A stretch of 64,000 bases of DNA from Anaeramoeba flamelloides (lineage: Eukaryota; Metamonada; Anaeramoebidae). The stretch is from assembly GCA_027625915.1 (NCBI GenBank), contig JANTQA010000012.1:5602501-5666500 (forward strand). The letters are read 5' to 3'. The notes under the pieces were generated by a model. It saw only the letters and a list, made by a program, of their open reading frames with translations, had not been told where the DNA came from and did not search any database. Positions 1-11,200 of this stretch are shown piece after piece (positions within the stretch are counted from its first letter, which is position 1; each line of letters opens with the position of its first letter). Position numbers and translations under genes: made by a program.

Positions 1-139
1 TGCTTGTTTGTTTATTGATTGAATTCATAAAGCCCTCAAAATTTAGATTGTTTGGTTGCTCTTCTTTTTTTGTTTCTTCTTCGATCTCGATTTCGATCTC
101 GATTTCTTTTTCTTCTTTTTTCTTTGATGTTTCGGTCAT
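1..139 (-). CDS. N-terminus of an unidentified acidic/charged protein, cut by the window edge
   Basis: On the minus strand an ATG at 139-137 opens a frame that stays open for 46 codons to the edge. It starts MTETSKKKEEKEIEIEIE and continues with further E/K/Q/N-rich residues, then FEGFMNSINKQ. The sequence upstream of the ATG is nearly pure A/T, as upstream of the other genes here, and the coding part is clearly richer in G+C than its surroundings. A short ATC-GAG-ATC-GAA tandem encodes an Ile-Glu repeat. The plus-strand open frame over the same bases is only its Ser/Phe-rich mirror image. No domain is visible in so short a piece; the charged start would suit a coiled-coil or disordered region. 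Moderately sure it is a real gene start, no idea of function. Confidence 0.5.
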   Translation of the reverse strand, partial: MTETSKKKEEKEIEIEIEIEEETKKEEQPNNLNFEGFMNSINKQTS

Positions 140-1728
140 GATAAATAAAAAAAAATTAAAACCTTTTTCGGAAAGAGAAAAAAAGAAAAAAATGATTGTT
201 TGAATGGATCGACCAATGTTATCTCTAAGTTGGTTTCTAATTTTGTTCTTTTATAGAAATAGGGTCTCCTATCATATTTCAGTCTGTGAAATTTATGTTC
301 TAAATAGAAGGGTTATTCTGTAAAGCAAACTCTTACTCAGAGGCATACTAACAGTTCTAAGTTTTCTAAAAAGATGTTGATCATCATATTCTCAATTAAA
401 CAGGTCTGGATAAAAGTGAAACAAGATTTTGCTGGTGAATTATTTTTTTGTTTTGAGAAAAAATCAATTATTACCATATGTTTGGTTGGAAATTATCTTT
501 TTTTTACAAAAGAAAGAAATCAATTTTTAGGGAATCGATGAATTGATTTTTTGAATATATCAACCGTAAAATAACTTGACAGTAATCAGGCTTCAGTCTC
601 AATGAGATAAGATAGAATAAAAAAGAGTATTATATCACCTCTTTATTACAAAAAAAGGAAAAACATTTTTTTAAATAATAACTTTTAAAATTGAATTCAC
701 CAACAAACATTTTTGACAACGAAATTAAAGATAGATTATTATAAAAATCATAATTATTGAGCAGGAAGCATCCTCCTTTCAATTAAAACAAACATTATTT
801 CTTTTTTCTAGAAGACTTACACATTAAAAGTGCAAAGAAATGAACAATAAACCATAAATATAACATTGTGTTTTAAAGTTTTTTGATAGAAAAGAAATTT
901 GATAAATTATGGATCAAATGTGAAAGTTTATTTCCAAAAATTTGCATTTAGTGAAAAAATTTCATTCTTAAATAAACTCTAAATTTTTTTTTTCTACATT
1001 TGAAATATTTCAATATTTTTCACAAATCCAATTCATAATTTGATTATTTCTAAAAAAAATTTTGAGTTTAAACCTCAAAATGGATTTAGATGTAGTTTAT
1101 ATTATGAATTTTTAAATTATATGTGATAGAGGAACAAAAAGAAAAAAAAATAACAATTTTTCATCTCAAACTTTGATTTTTAGATTTTGATATTGGTTTT
1201 TTTAAATAGAGTTATATTTATATTATAATTCTCATGGAACAAATCTAAGAAATTATACACGAAATCAGCTTAAAGAGATCAATGTTTAACCTGTGATTCT
1301 TTATATAATATGGCAATAGGCCTAAAGTATGCTAAAGAACTCAAATTTAAGGAGTATTTGTCAATTTTTTTTAAGGGGGGTATTTACAGATAATGATAAC
1401 GAAATTCAAAGTTTTAATGTATAAAATTTAAATAAAATTAAAGTTACAAAATTGTTTTTTATATTTTCTAAAAAAAATAATATTTGCAGAATAAATGGAA
1501 ACAATTTTTACTTCATCTTCATTTTTTCCTCTTTTTTAAAAGATGACAAATTACAACCTACTACTTTGGAAATTCTATTCATAAAACCTAAATGAAGTGA
1601 AATGAACGGAAATTTTTTTCACATTTGTTTTATACAGAATGGTATTTCCAAGATAAAGAAAGTTTAATTTTTTTAATATATTAAAATCTTGTTTATATGT
1701 TGAAATTTCCTTTTAAAATTGGTTATTT
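140..1728. other. AT-rich stretch without recognisable gene
   Basis: No coding-like composition or RNA gene seen on either strand. The phrase GGGGGGTATTTACAGATAAT near 1375 has a loose relative near 13528, both followed by ATAACGAAA. This may be the edge of an old dispersed repeat that I cannot delimit. Confidence 0.4.
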
Positions 1729-1879
1729 TTAAGCAATACTAACTCTTATTTATTTTTTTACCAAACGTAATAGAGTAATTATTTATCAATGGATATAATT
1801 AGACCCATGATACACAAAACATATTAATCAGTATTCGGAAATTATTTTTAATTTTTAAAAGAATTCATTATTACCAATT

Positions 1880-2385
1880 ATAAACTATCTATAATAACAA
1901 TTGTCCCATTAAAAATCAAATTTTAAATAAAAATATTTTTAATAATTGAAGTTATCTATTATTATATAAAAATTTAGATTTTAATATTCAATACTATACT
2001 CAAGAGATCTTTATTTTGTGTGTAAAAATAAAAGAAAAAGAATTAAAAAGAAAGTTAAAAAAAATTTGGGTAATTTTTTTTAAAAGAAGCATTACATTAA
2101 AAATAGAAAATTTAAAAAATTAATAAAACCCATTTATCGATTCTCTTTCCATTTGAATAACTAAATCGAATCTCTTTTTCATATTCGAAACCAAATTTTT
2201 CATTAATTCATCTGTTACTTCTTTCCAATTTTTCATTTTCATTTTCCATTTTAACAAAACACGGTTGAAAAAATAAAAAAGAGAAAAAATGATTTATTTG
2301 CAAACTTTTCATTGTGAAAGGAAAAACTTCAAAACGATACAAAAGAAATTCATTATTCAAATATAAGATGGGCCATTTATTATGA
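1880..2385 (+). repeat. ~500 bp dispersed repeat inserted in the TTAA element
   Basis: Shares long blocks with 16795-17280, among them CTATACTCAAGAGAT, CTTTCCAATTTTTCATTTTC, GAAAAAATGATTTATTT and ACTTCAAAACGATACAAAAG. The complete TTAA element at 31701 lacks this block, so here it is an insertion. No coding potential and no clear terminal repeats seen. Confidence 0.6.
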
Positions 2386-3139
2386 AATTTAGTTTATTTT
2401 GAGTAAAAAGATCTAATCCTTTTTTTATTTTGGTTTTGTATTTTATATAGGTAAAAGAAAAAGAAAAAATTGAAAAGATAATTTTTTTTTTTTTTTTTGA
2501 AGAAATCTCACTTGAAGAAATTTCTGAGAGTTTTTGCAAACAAATAACATTGGTATTTAATCCCATTCTAAAAAATCAATCAATAAAAATATCATAAATA
2601 TTGAATCCTTGAAGATCCTTTTAAAACTTATCATCTGTTTTATCCACCACAATTTATTAAATTTCTTTACATTTAGCCGATCTTGTTAATATTCTTTTTC
2701 TAATATTAATATTATGAGTCACAAACTATTATTCTTGTAAAATCAGTTATTTTATAATAATATCTACATTTTTTTTTATAATCAAATTCTTAAATGAAAT
2801 TAATTTTTTTGTTTGAAAATATTTAAAAAATGAGACATAATAATAAAACATATTTATAAATTTTAATCTATTACTTATTATTGACTAGATGAAATAATTA
2901 AGAAGGGGTTATTAATTATTCCTTAAAAATAATCAAATTAAAAATAGTTTTTTGAGGTTATAGTTTGAATTTTCCAGGGTATTTAAAAAGATATTTCGAG
3001 AAATTTTTTCATTTATGATTTGATTATTTTCTCATATTTTCTTGTTAAAAAAAAATTGGAATAAACTCGGTGTTGAAGAAATAAGCTATTTCCAATAAAG
3101 TGGGGCAACTTTATTTGAAAATATATCTTTTAAAAACTC

Positions 3140-5340
3140 AATCTTCAAAAAAGTATTTAAATATCCAAAATCATTAACAACCATTTATCGATTCTCAATA
3201 ATAATTCAATTTTTTTACTTTATAAATTGTTTGATAAAAATGAAACTTTACATAAAATCAAAAAAATTAATGAATTAAATTACTTAAAATTACTTAATCA
3301 AATAAATGAAGAATATAATAAAAATAAAAACTTTTGGAAAACATTAAATAAAATAAGAGAAACTTCTACAAAAATGTTTTTAAATAATGAAACCATATTC
3401 ACAGTGTATAACGATTTTGTAAAATCAATTAGTCAAAAAACCTAATACAAATATAATTAATTATATTAAAAAATTTAAAATTAATAAAAATTCATTAAAT
3501 CCAATTGACATAAAGGAAATTTTTGATCAAGATAAAATTAAAGAAATAATCAAATTTCAAAAAAAATAAATCAGTTAAAGAATTTGACAAAATAAATCAT
3601 TATAAGTTTCTAAAAAAACCAACCAATTCAATATTTATTAAATTATAATTATTTTATTAAAACAGTTCAAAATATTTTTTTTAAATTGGATAACAGACGA
3701 AACTGAAAAAAGTATAAATTTTATTCAAAAAAAGAAATTTATTATTTATTCATAAATCGGGGGATGAAGGCGAACCATTAAATTATCGACCTATCTCTAT
3801 AAATCAATCTCTTCCAAGATTTTTTTTCAAATTAATATACATTGGAATTCAAGACTCATGGGACTTGATTTCAAAAAAAACAATTTGGATTTAAAAAATA
3901 TTTTGGAACAAGAATTGCTGTTTTAAATTTATTAAGAAAATTTAAAAAAATAAAAAATAAAAATAAAAATACAGAATACTTTGTAGTTACTATAGACATA
4001 CAAAAAATGTTTTGACTCTATACAACACTCGTTAATATATCAATCTATTAAAAAAATTTATCAAAAATGAAACAATTAAAAATTGGCTCTTGAGATATTA
4101 CAAAAAAGAAGGAATTGGAGTTTATCAAGGAGATCCCTTATCACCAATTCTCTTCGCATTTATATCTCATTTCCTACTAGAAAAGTTAAAAAACTTTAGC
4201 TGTTCATGTTCAAATGTATGCAGATGATCTTATTCTTATTATGAAAGGGCCATTAATCTCTCTAAAAATTAATTTAGAAAGTATTTTTGAAATAATAAAA
4301 GATTCGGGATGAACCCACATAATAAAAAAACCAAATATAAAAAAAGAATTAAAAGATATTTTTTTATCTTGGGATTTGGTTAGAAAAAAACACGCATCTT
4401 GAATATAATTTCAAAAAAAGTGGAAAAGTCCTTGGAAACACTTAATCGATTGTTTCAACAAAATAAACTCAACAATGGAGTCAAAATAACTTCTTTCAAA
4501 GCTCTCATTTTAAGTCAACTTTATTATGGTCTTGAAATCTTTGACTTGAAACAAAATGATTTTGAAAGAATTGATAGATTTATCAATAAAACAGTCACAA
4601 ATTTCTTACAAATTAATATCCATTCACCTCGATTAATTTATAAAACTGAAGCAAAAAATTGATCTCGCTAGATTAAAAATATACCGAAGAAAAATATAAA
4701 TTGATAGAAAAATTAGATTTCTTAAATTTGAAAAAAATTAAAAAACAATACTAAATTTTCGAAAATTGGAAAATGAAAATATTAATTGGCACACTAAGGG
4801 ATTAAAATTATTAGATTTAGAATTAAAAGTTTTTCGATTAACCGAATTGGAAAATTCAGCTAGTTGGAAAGTTCAACAATATCTAAAAATTATAAAACAA
4901 CAAAATTGCAATTTCAAACAACAAAAATATTTAAACTGGAAAGCTTCAAAAACAATTCTAAAATTTCGAAATTTTACTAATTGTTTAAATAGGTACTCTT
5001 ATGTAACAAGTAAAAATAAAAATAAAAATAAAAATTGTGATTTATGTAAAGAAAAGTTAAATATTGATATCATTGAAGATTTCGATCATTTTTTATGGGA
5101 CTGTCCGGCCTATAAAATAAATCGAAAAATCTGGATATATGAATTTTTTGAAAAAATAAAAAATTAATAATATCAGAGATATTATTAATAAAAAAGAATT
5201 CATCATATATATTATCATTAGTAAGTGATAATAAAATTTGTGATTCTTTAACAAAATTTCTAAAAAAAGTTTAGAAATTAGGGCACACAGGAGAAAAGCA
5301 ATTTTCTCTCTTCAAAAATAAAAAAAAAAAAAAAAAAAAA
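3140..5340 (+). mobile_element. Degenerate non-LTR retrotransposon (LINE), RT plus C-terminal zinc knuckle
   Basis: Pieces of one reverse-transcriptase polyprotein lie in order on the plus strand. A linker segment with NKNFWKTLNKIRET is at 3227-3440. The RT domain is at about 3760-4310, with the fingers motif [26 protein letters not shown] and the catalytic QMYADDLILI near 4214-4243. A thumb/C-terminal part is at 4399-5167 and ends in a C-x2-C...H-x4-C knuckle (CDLCKEKL... DHFLWDC), typical of LINEs of the jockey/R1 kind. Several frame changes and stops separate the pieces, so it is dead; the endonuclease end is missing (5' truncation). The 3' end GGGCACACAGGAGAAAAGCA followed by an A-rich tail is shared with two other copies. 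It sits inside the TTAA element copy A. Confidence 0.85.
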
Positions 5341-6198
5341 TAATTCAATTTTTTTTCTAAGTATTGTATTAAATAAATAAATGAGATTAAATTTTCTGAT
5401 CTCAATTTTATCTGATATTTTTAGGGGTAAAAATTGGTGTTTATTATTTTCTTTTTGATTGGAAAAACTGTTTTCATAACTGATTTAATCACAACAAATT
5501 TTCAAATAGAATTGAAAACATGTAACGGCATTTAATTTTTTAAAAAATCGATTTTGTACCCTTTCTATTTTTCCAGTTTAATATTGAAATTTGTTGTACC
5601 TTGTTTTCATCAAAAAAAGTACTATTTTTTTTTTCATTTTTTGTAACTATTTGATCGAACATCTTTTGAAATAAAGACCTTAGCCATTTTTTCAATTGGT
5701 ATTATTATTAAATTTAATTTGGTAATCTCAATTAATGAATACTTTCACTAACAAAAAGGATTTTTTATGAATATAAAAACAAATGCCACATTTTTTTGGA
5801 AATACCTTATATTATATTTTTTTCAAGTTTCAAATAATTATTGTATTTTCTTTGTAATTTTTTATATTTTATTACCAAGTTATTTTAGAACTTAGTGTTT
5901 TCATTTTTAAAGTGTATTTTTTTACACTTCCTTTAGAGACCAGAAAATGATTTCTTCCTTCTTTCTCAGAAATTAATTATTTTTAGAATAATTCAGAAAT
6001 ATGTTGATTTTTTGAACTTTACAAAAATGAGAAAAATATATCAAACTTTTGAAAACAATAATTCCTTTTGGGTAATTGCATAAAAACTAAGTTTGGTTTT
6101 GTAGTAATTAGATTATTTTTTCTATTTCAAGATTTGGACTTTTTTTTTGGATTTTTGATTTTATTTACTTGAAGATTTTTTTTAGTTTATCTGGTTTC

Positions 6199-6966
6199 TT
6201 AAAGTTTTACAATCTCTATAATTTGAAAAAAAATTATCTTGTATTGAATGTTACAACTTTTTATTTTGATTCTTAACTGATTGGTCTTGGACTTATTTTG
6301 CATTTTAATAGTGGTTCAAAAAAGTAATTTATTGACATTTTTCATTTTTTCTCCAAAATACATATTTCTGATTGAAAGATTAATATGTCAGAAGGAGTTT
6401 CAGAAAAAAATCCTGGGTTATGGGTTTTTGATTGACATTTTTATTATATTTGGTTTTAGTTGGAACTAAAAAAAAAAAATTTCTTTTTGGGTATTTGGAG
6501 TAAAAGGGTAATCAAAAATTTCAATTAACAAACTAAAAAAGAAAATTTAGATCAAATACCTACCAACTTATTATATCTTACACTCTTCAATTCTGATTTT
6601 GGAAATAAAAAAAATAATATTGACAGTTGAATAATAAATAGAAATAATTTTTCATTTTTTTCTGTGTACCAAGAAACTTTGAAATGAATTAGGTCATAAT
6701 TTGTATTCCTGACGATTGTTTCAGTGCTTTTTTATTGTTGTAATATTTGTGTATTTTAGATGAACTAAAAATTCTAAAGGAAAGATTTTGAAAAAATGTA
6801 AAACTTTGAAAATGAGATCAAATCAAATAGCAGTAAATTGCCTTTTTGAACCAATACTAAAACCCAAAATACGTCCAAGGCCAATCAGTTAAGAATCAAA
6901 ATAACAAGTCGTAACACTCAATACAAGATAATCTTTTTTTAAATTTCAGAGATTGTAAAACTTATA
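6199..6966. mobile_element. TIR element (ACAATCTCT ends), TTAA-flanked, ~770 bp
   Basis: The two ends are inverted copies of each other over about 140 bp: 6199-6345 against the reverse complement of 6825-6966. Both contain TTATCTTGTATTGARTGTTA and TTTTGATTCTTAACTGATTG. The outermost bases are TTAAAGTTTTACAATCTCT. The same family recurs at 27694-28251. The interior has no credible gene, so this is a MITE-like non-autonomous DNA transposon. It abuts the right end of the preceding TTAA element. Confidence 0.75.
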
Positions 6967-6982
6967 ATTTATAGTAATATAC

Positions 6983-7780
6983 TTGAAAAAAGATCAAAAA
7001 AATCACTTAGTTTTTCCAACAGCTGATAAATTTTTCATAGAAATGTATAGTAACTCTTGTAGTTCCATTTTTTTGAATTTTCATTTCAAAGAAGGAAGAA
7101 CATTTGAAGAGGTAGAATACAGTGATCATAATAAGCTATGTCAACAACTTCTATTATCAGGTTTATTCAAAATATAATACGAACTTTTTTTTCGTCTTTA
7201 TATTCCAATACAATGCCCAATCCACTACACAATAGTATAGTTAAGTTCAAATCACTTTTAAAGGTAATCTCCTTGATATTTTCTCTAAAATTTATTTTCG
7301 GAATGAAATTTATTGTAAAATTCTCAATTTGGAAATTTTTTTTTTCTTTTTCCAAAATTAAGTTAATTTTTTGAGAAAATTTTCCAATATGATCCTTTGA
7401 TTTTTTGAATTTCTTTATGAATCAGATAACTTTAAGTCGACAATAACAAAATTACTGTCCGTTTGTTGTTGGTTTATTTCAATGTGGAAGCATTCTAGAA
7501 AAAAGAAAGATACTTTTTATTTTGAAACACGTTAAACTTTTCAACACTTATTATTGTGACAACATAATTTCTTTAATTGTTTTTACTGAAAAATATTTAA
7601 AGATTTGATATGATTTTTAATTGAGAAACCATTTCACAGTTTGTAATTCTTCGTCTTTGTTACAAAATAAAAGTTACAAAATTTTCCAACAACTTGCCAA
7701 AAAAAAATACATTAAAGCTAAAATACCAACTTTTTAAAACGTATTTTCCATTACATTATTGTTTCACCCTTTGGAATTGT
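6983..7780 (+). other. Possible eroded coding sequence, unidentified
   Basis: The frame 6983-7177 contains a protein-like run (HLVFPTADKFFIEMYS, then KEGRTFEEVEYSDHNKL) of higher G+C than the flanks. A second protein-like frame follows at 7168-7260 and a third at about 7465-7610 (VGLFQCGSILEKRK...). The last block has nucleotide similarity to 30740-30840 and 32985-33080. I could not join these with convincing splice sites. It may be an old gene, a decayed transposase or chance. Confidence 0.25.
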
Positions 7781-8247
7781 TCTAATACTGTTTTTTCAAA
7801 TTCTCAAATTGTTGTTTTTTGTAAGTTAATAAAAATAATGTTTCATTTTGATGATAATTTGTAGAATTTTTTATTCCAAAAAACATAACACTTTAGGTTG
7901 TTCTGAAATTTTTTTAATTGACAATACCAATTAAATAGTAAAAAAAATTCAAATAATAACACCCTAAATTAGTTTATTCACTGTTTCAAAAAAATAATCC
8001 TTCCACAAGAGGAATCAATTTTAACTTTGTTTTCAGATTTTTAGAATTTTCTGCAAAAATGAAAAAAATCATTTTTAGAATAAAAAAGAAACTTTCTGAC
8101 AAAGTTCTAGAAACATGATTAAGATCTCTAATATGACAATAAAAAAAAATTAAAAGAGATATATGATATTTTCATTTTTTGTCTTTTGTAGTTTGTTCTT
8201 TGGTTTAACGATTTTGTTTACATTTTTTTGAAATTTTCCTTTTCAAA

Positions 8248-11200
8248 ATGAGCAATTTATCAACAAGTGAATACACTGAAAAGCAAGAACAAATTCTAGA
8301 TAATGTAACAAAATCACTGTACACATTTTTTGATTCAATGTTCGACATTGAAGATGAACAATCTCAAAAAACTGAAACAATTGAAAAAAAAGATTATTGG
8401 CAAAAAACAAAAATCACTGAAATTAAAAAAACTGAATTAACAAACAACAAAAAAACAGAAGGATACGAGAACGAAAATTTTTTGTCAACTTTACTTAGTG
8501 AAGGATCACTAAATTCCTTTATTAACACCTTCCAAGAACAAAACAAAATCCAAGAACAACTCAAAGAGGAAAAGAAAGAACTTGAGGAAATCAAAAAAAG
8601 AAAAGAAGAGGAAGAAATTAAAAGTCGTAAAGAAAGAAGAAGACAGAGGATGCTGTCTCTTCGGAAGGATTTTACAGAACCAGAAAATGAAAAAAGTAGT
8701 GTTTCAAATAATAATACAACAACAACAGAAAATACGAGCACTAACACTTTTTCCAATAATAACCAAACATACTCAAATTCTCTGGCCGATTTTGATCTAA
8801 GAAATTTTCTCTCAGGAAATGATTTATTAACTGATAATTCGATCAACCAACTCTTGGAACAAGAACCTAAAAATAACATTGAAACAAATACTACTACAAA
8901 TACTAATATTACAAAAACAACAACAGAACTAGACGATTTATTAAACCAAACCAAAACAACAAACGAGAAGGGGGGTATATTAAATAAAAATAACAATCAA
9001 AATGAATTAGATGATTTATTAAATCAAATAAATTCCACTACTAATTTTGATAATATGTTCAATCAAACTTCACCATCAAAAACAGAACTAGATGATTTAT
9101 TAAACCAAACCAAAACCACAAACGAGAAAGGTGGTATATTAAATAAAAATAACAATCAAAATGAATTAGATGATTTATTAAATCAAATTAAAACCACCAA
9201 TGATATGAGTGATTTATTTCCTAAAAAGGATAACCATAATGATAATACGAATAACAATGATAACCAGATTAATAATACATCAACAACAGCTCAAAAATCA
9301 TCAGAACTTGATGATTTATTAAACCAAAATAAAACCACAAATTATTACGAAAGCTTTCTGTTTGACAATAATTTATCGAATGATATTTTGTCTTTATTAG
9401 AGGAAGTTTCTATCCAGGAAACCGAAGAGAACAACAACAACAAAAACAAAAAAGAATCCGAATTAGAAAAGCAGCAACCACCCAGAAAAGTTGAAGAAAA
9501 ACAAGATTTACAAGAAAACCAAACCCAAGAAAATAAGACAGCTAAAAAAAAAGTCAAAACAGAAGAAGATCATAAAAAAGATTGTGTTCAAGAAATTATG
9601 ATCGCACTAAAGGTTATGGAGCCATTATTAATTAAAGAAGAAGAATATGAAAAGAAGTTACAAAATATTACTACACTCTATAAAAACAGAAGAAAAACCT
9701 TAATGCTAACACAGGATTATCTTTTAAAATCAGAAACCTCTGCTAATATGATTAGGCTATATATTTATCAATTATACAGAAATTTAATAACTGTTAAGAT
9801 TGGTGCTCAAGATATCGATGGCAAATATGCCGTAACGCTTAAAGATTTTTTAGTGGAAAAACCTGATTATCTTAATTTTGAAAAATGGCAAATTATCAAA
9901 ATTAATAGCTTAAAAAAAAAAATTGGAAGAGGAGAAATAAAGGGCCAAAAGGGTGAATTCAATAAAAAAAATGTTTATGTTGTTAATGTAAGATTTTTTT
10001 TATATTTCTTTTTTTTTAATTTATCAATTTTAATTTTTATTTTGGTTTTGATGTTATTTTTTGAATATACCAAAGAAATTTCAAAGAGTTCTGAATTTAA
10101 AAACTTTTTAATAAATTTTAATGATTACACTAGTGTATATATTTGTCAAAATCAAATTCCAAATATTTTTTTCAAAAGATGATAAACACCAATTCAAAAT
10201 TTTTTGTAAAAAAGAATATTCAATTTTTGAAAAAAAAAAAAAATTATTATCCATTACTTACATGGTAAATACAAAAATAGAAAGGTTAACTTATTGGAAA
10301 GTTAACAATATTTATAATTTACATTATCCACAAAGCAGCAAATAATTAATTATTATTAAAGTTTGGAAATTAGGGTACATAGGAGAAAAGCAATGTTCTG
10401 TCTTCAAAAATAAAATAAAAAAAAATAAATTAAAAAATATTATTGTTATTTTTATTGCAAAAGAAGTGTAAATTATAAAATACTAAAATGAAACATAACT
10501 TGGAAAATTTTTACAAAAAAAATCTCTAAATTTTGTATTTTTGAAATACACTTGCCATATAATAAGCATTATTATACAGAGCAATTTTGAAAAGGGTTTA
10601 CAACTTTATTAGTTATTAATGGACCTAGAAAAAAAAATGAAAATTTTCAGTAATAAACTCCAATTAAAAATTTTTAACACACCAAAATTCAATTTTTGTA
10701 AAAATAAAAACCTATTTAATCAATTCTTGGATAAATATCAAATTAGAACAATTCACTAATTGATTTTTTAACAATTAGTTTATCAATTAAAACACACAAA
10801 AAATATAGAAAATAATTTTCAATACTAATAAATTATCGGTGTGTTAAAAAGTTTGGAGAGAGCAAAACAAAAAAATACATTGGATTTATTGTTAAGGGTT
10901 AGATGAAACCTCATCTAATCTGTTAAAGAGAGAATTTTGAAGTGACTAAATTCGGGACTTCTGATTCAAAGAGTATCTAAATAGATACAGTAATCAGAAG
11001 TATTTAAATCTTAATTTAGTTTTCTAAAAATGTATTGGATTTATTGTTAAGGGTTAGATGAAAAAAATGCATAGTAAATTTGTTTAAATTCTATTAGGAA
11101 TAATTGATCGATCAAAAGATATATAACCATCAATTAATTTTATTTGAGTTCTTCGATTTAAAACAACTCAACTTTTACATAATATCAACTGTTCGGAAAA

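Larger units (their letters stand above)
1729..6195 (+). mobile_element. TTAA-flanked repeat element, copy A, split by two later insertions
   Basis: The left end TTAAGCAATACTAACTCTTA matches the left end of the complete copy at 31701. Similarity to that copy then runs through 1741-1870, 2386-3060 and again 5800-6195 (for example GTGTATTTTTNTACACTTCC and ACTTGAAGATTTTTTTTAGT). The matching blocks are interrupted by a ~500 bp repeat (1880-2385) and by a LINE (about 3140-5340). Stretch 5341-5800 is AT-rich with no clear match. No open frame belongs to the element itself, so it looks non-autonomous or fully decayed. Confidence 0.6.

Noticed and set aside
15-203. Plus-strand Ser/Phe-rich open frame at the left edge
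   Set aside because: Antisense of the minus-strand partial gene start; residues are dictated by the mirrored Ile/Glu codons.
8394-8996. 200-codon minus-strand frame inside the RasGEF gene
   Set aside because: Complement of Asn/Thr/Lys-rich coding sequence; hydrophobic low-complexity shadow without family match.
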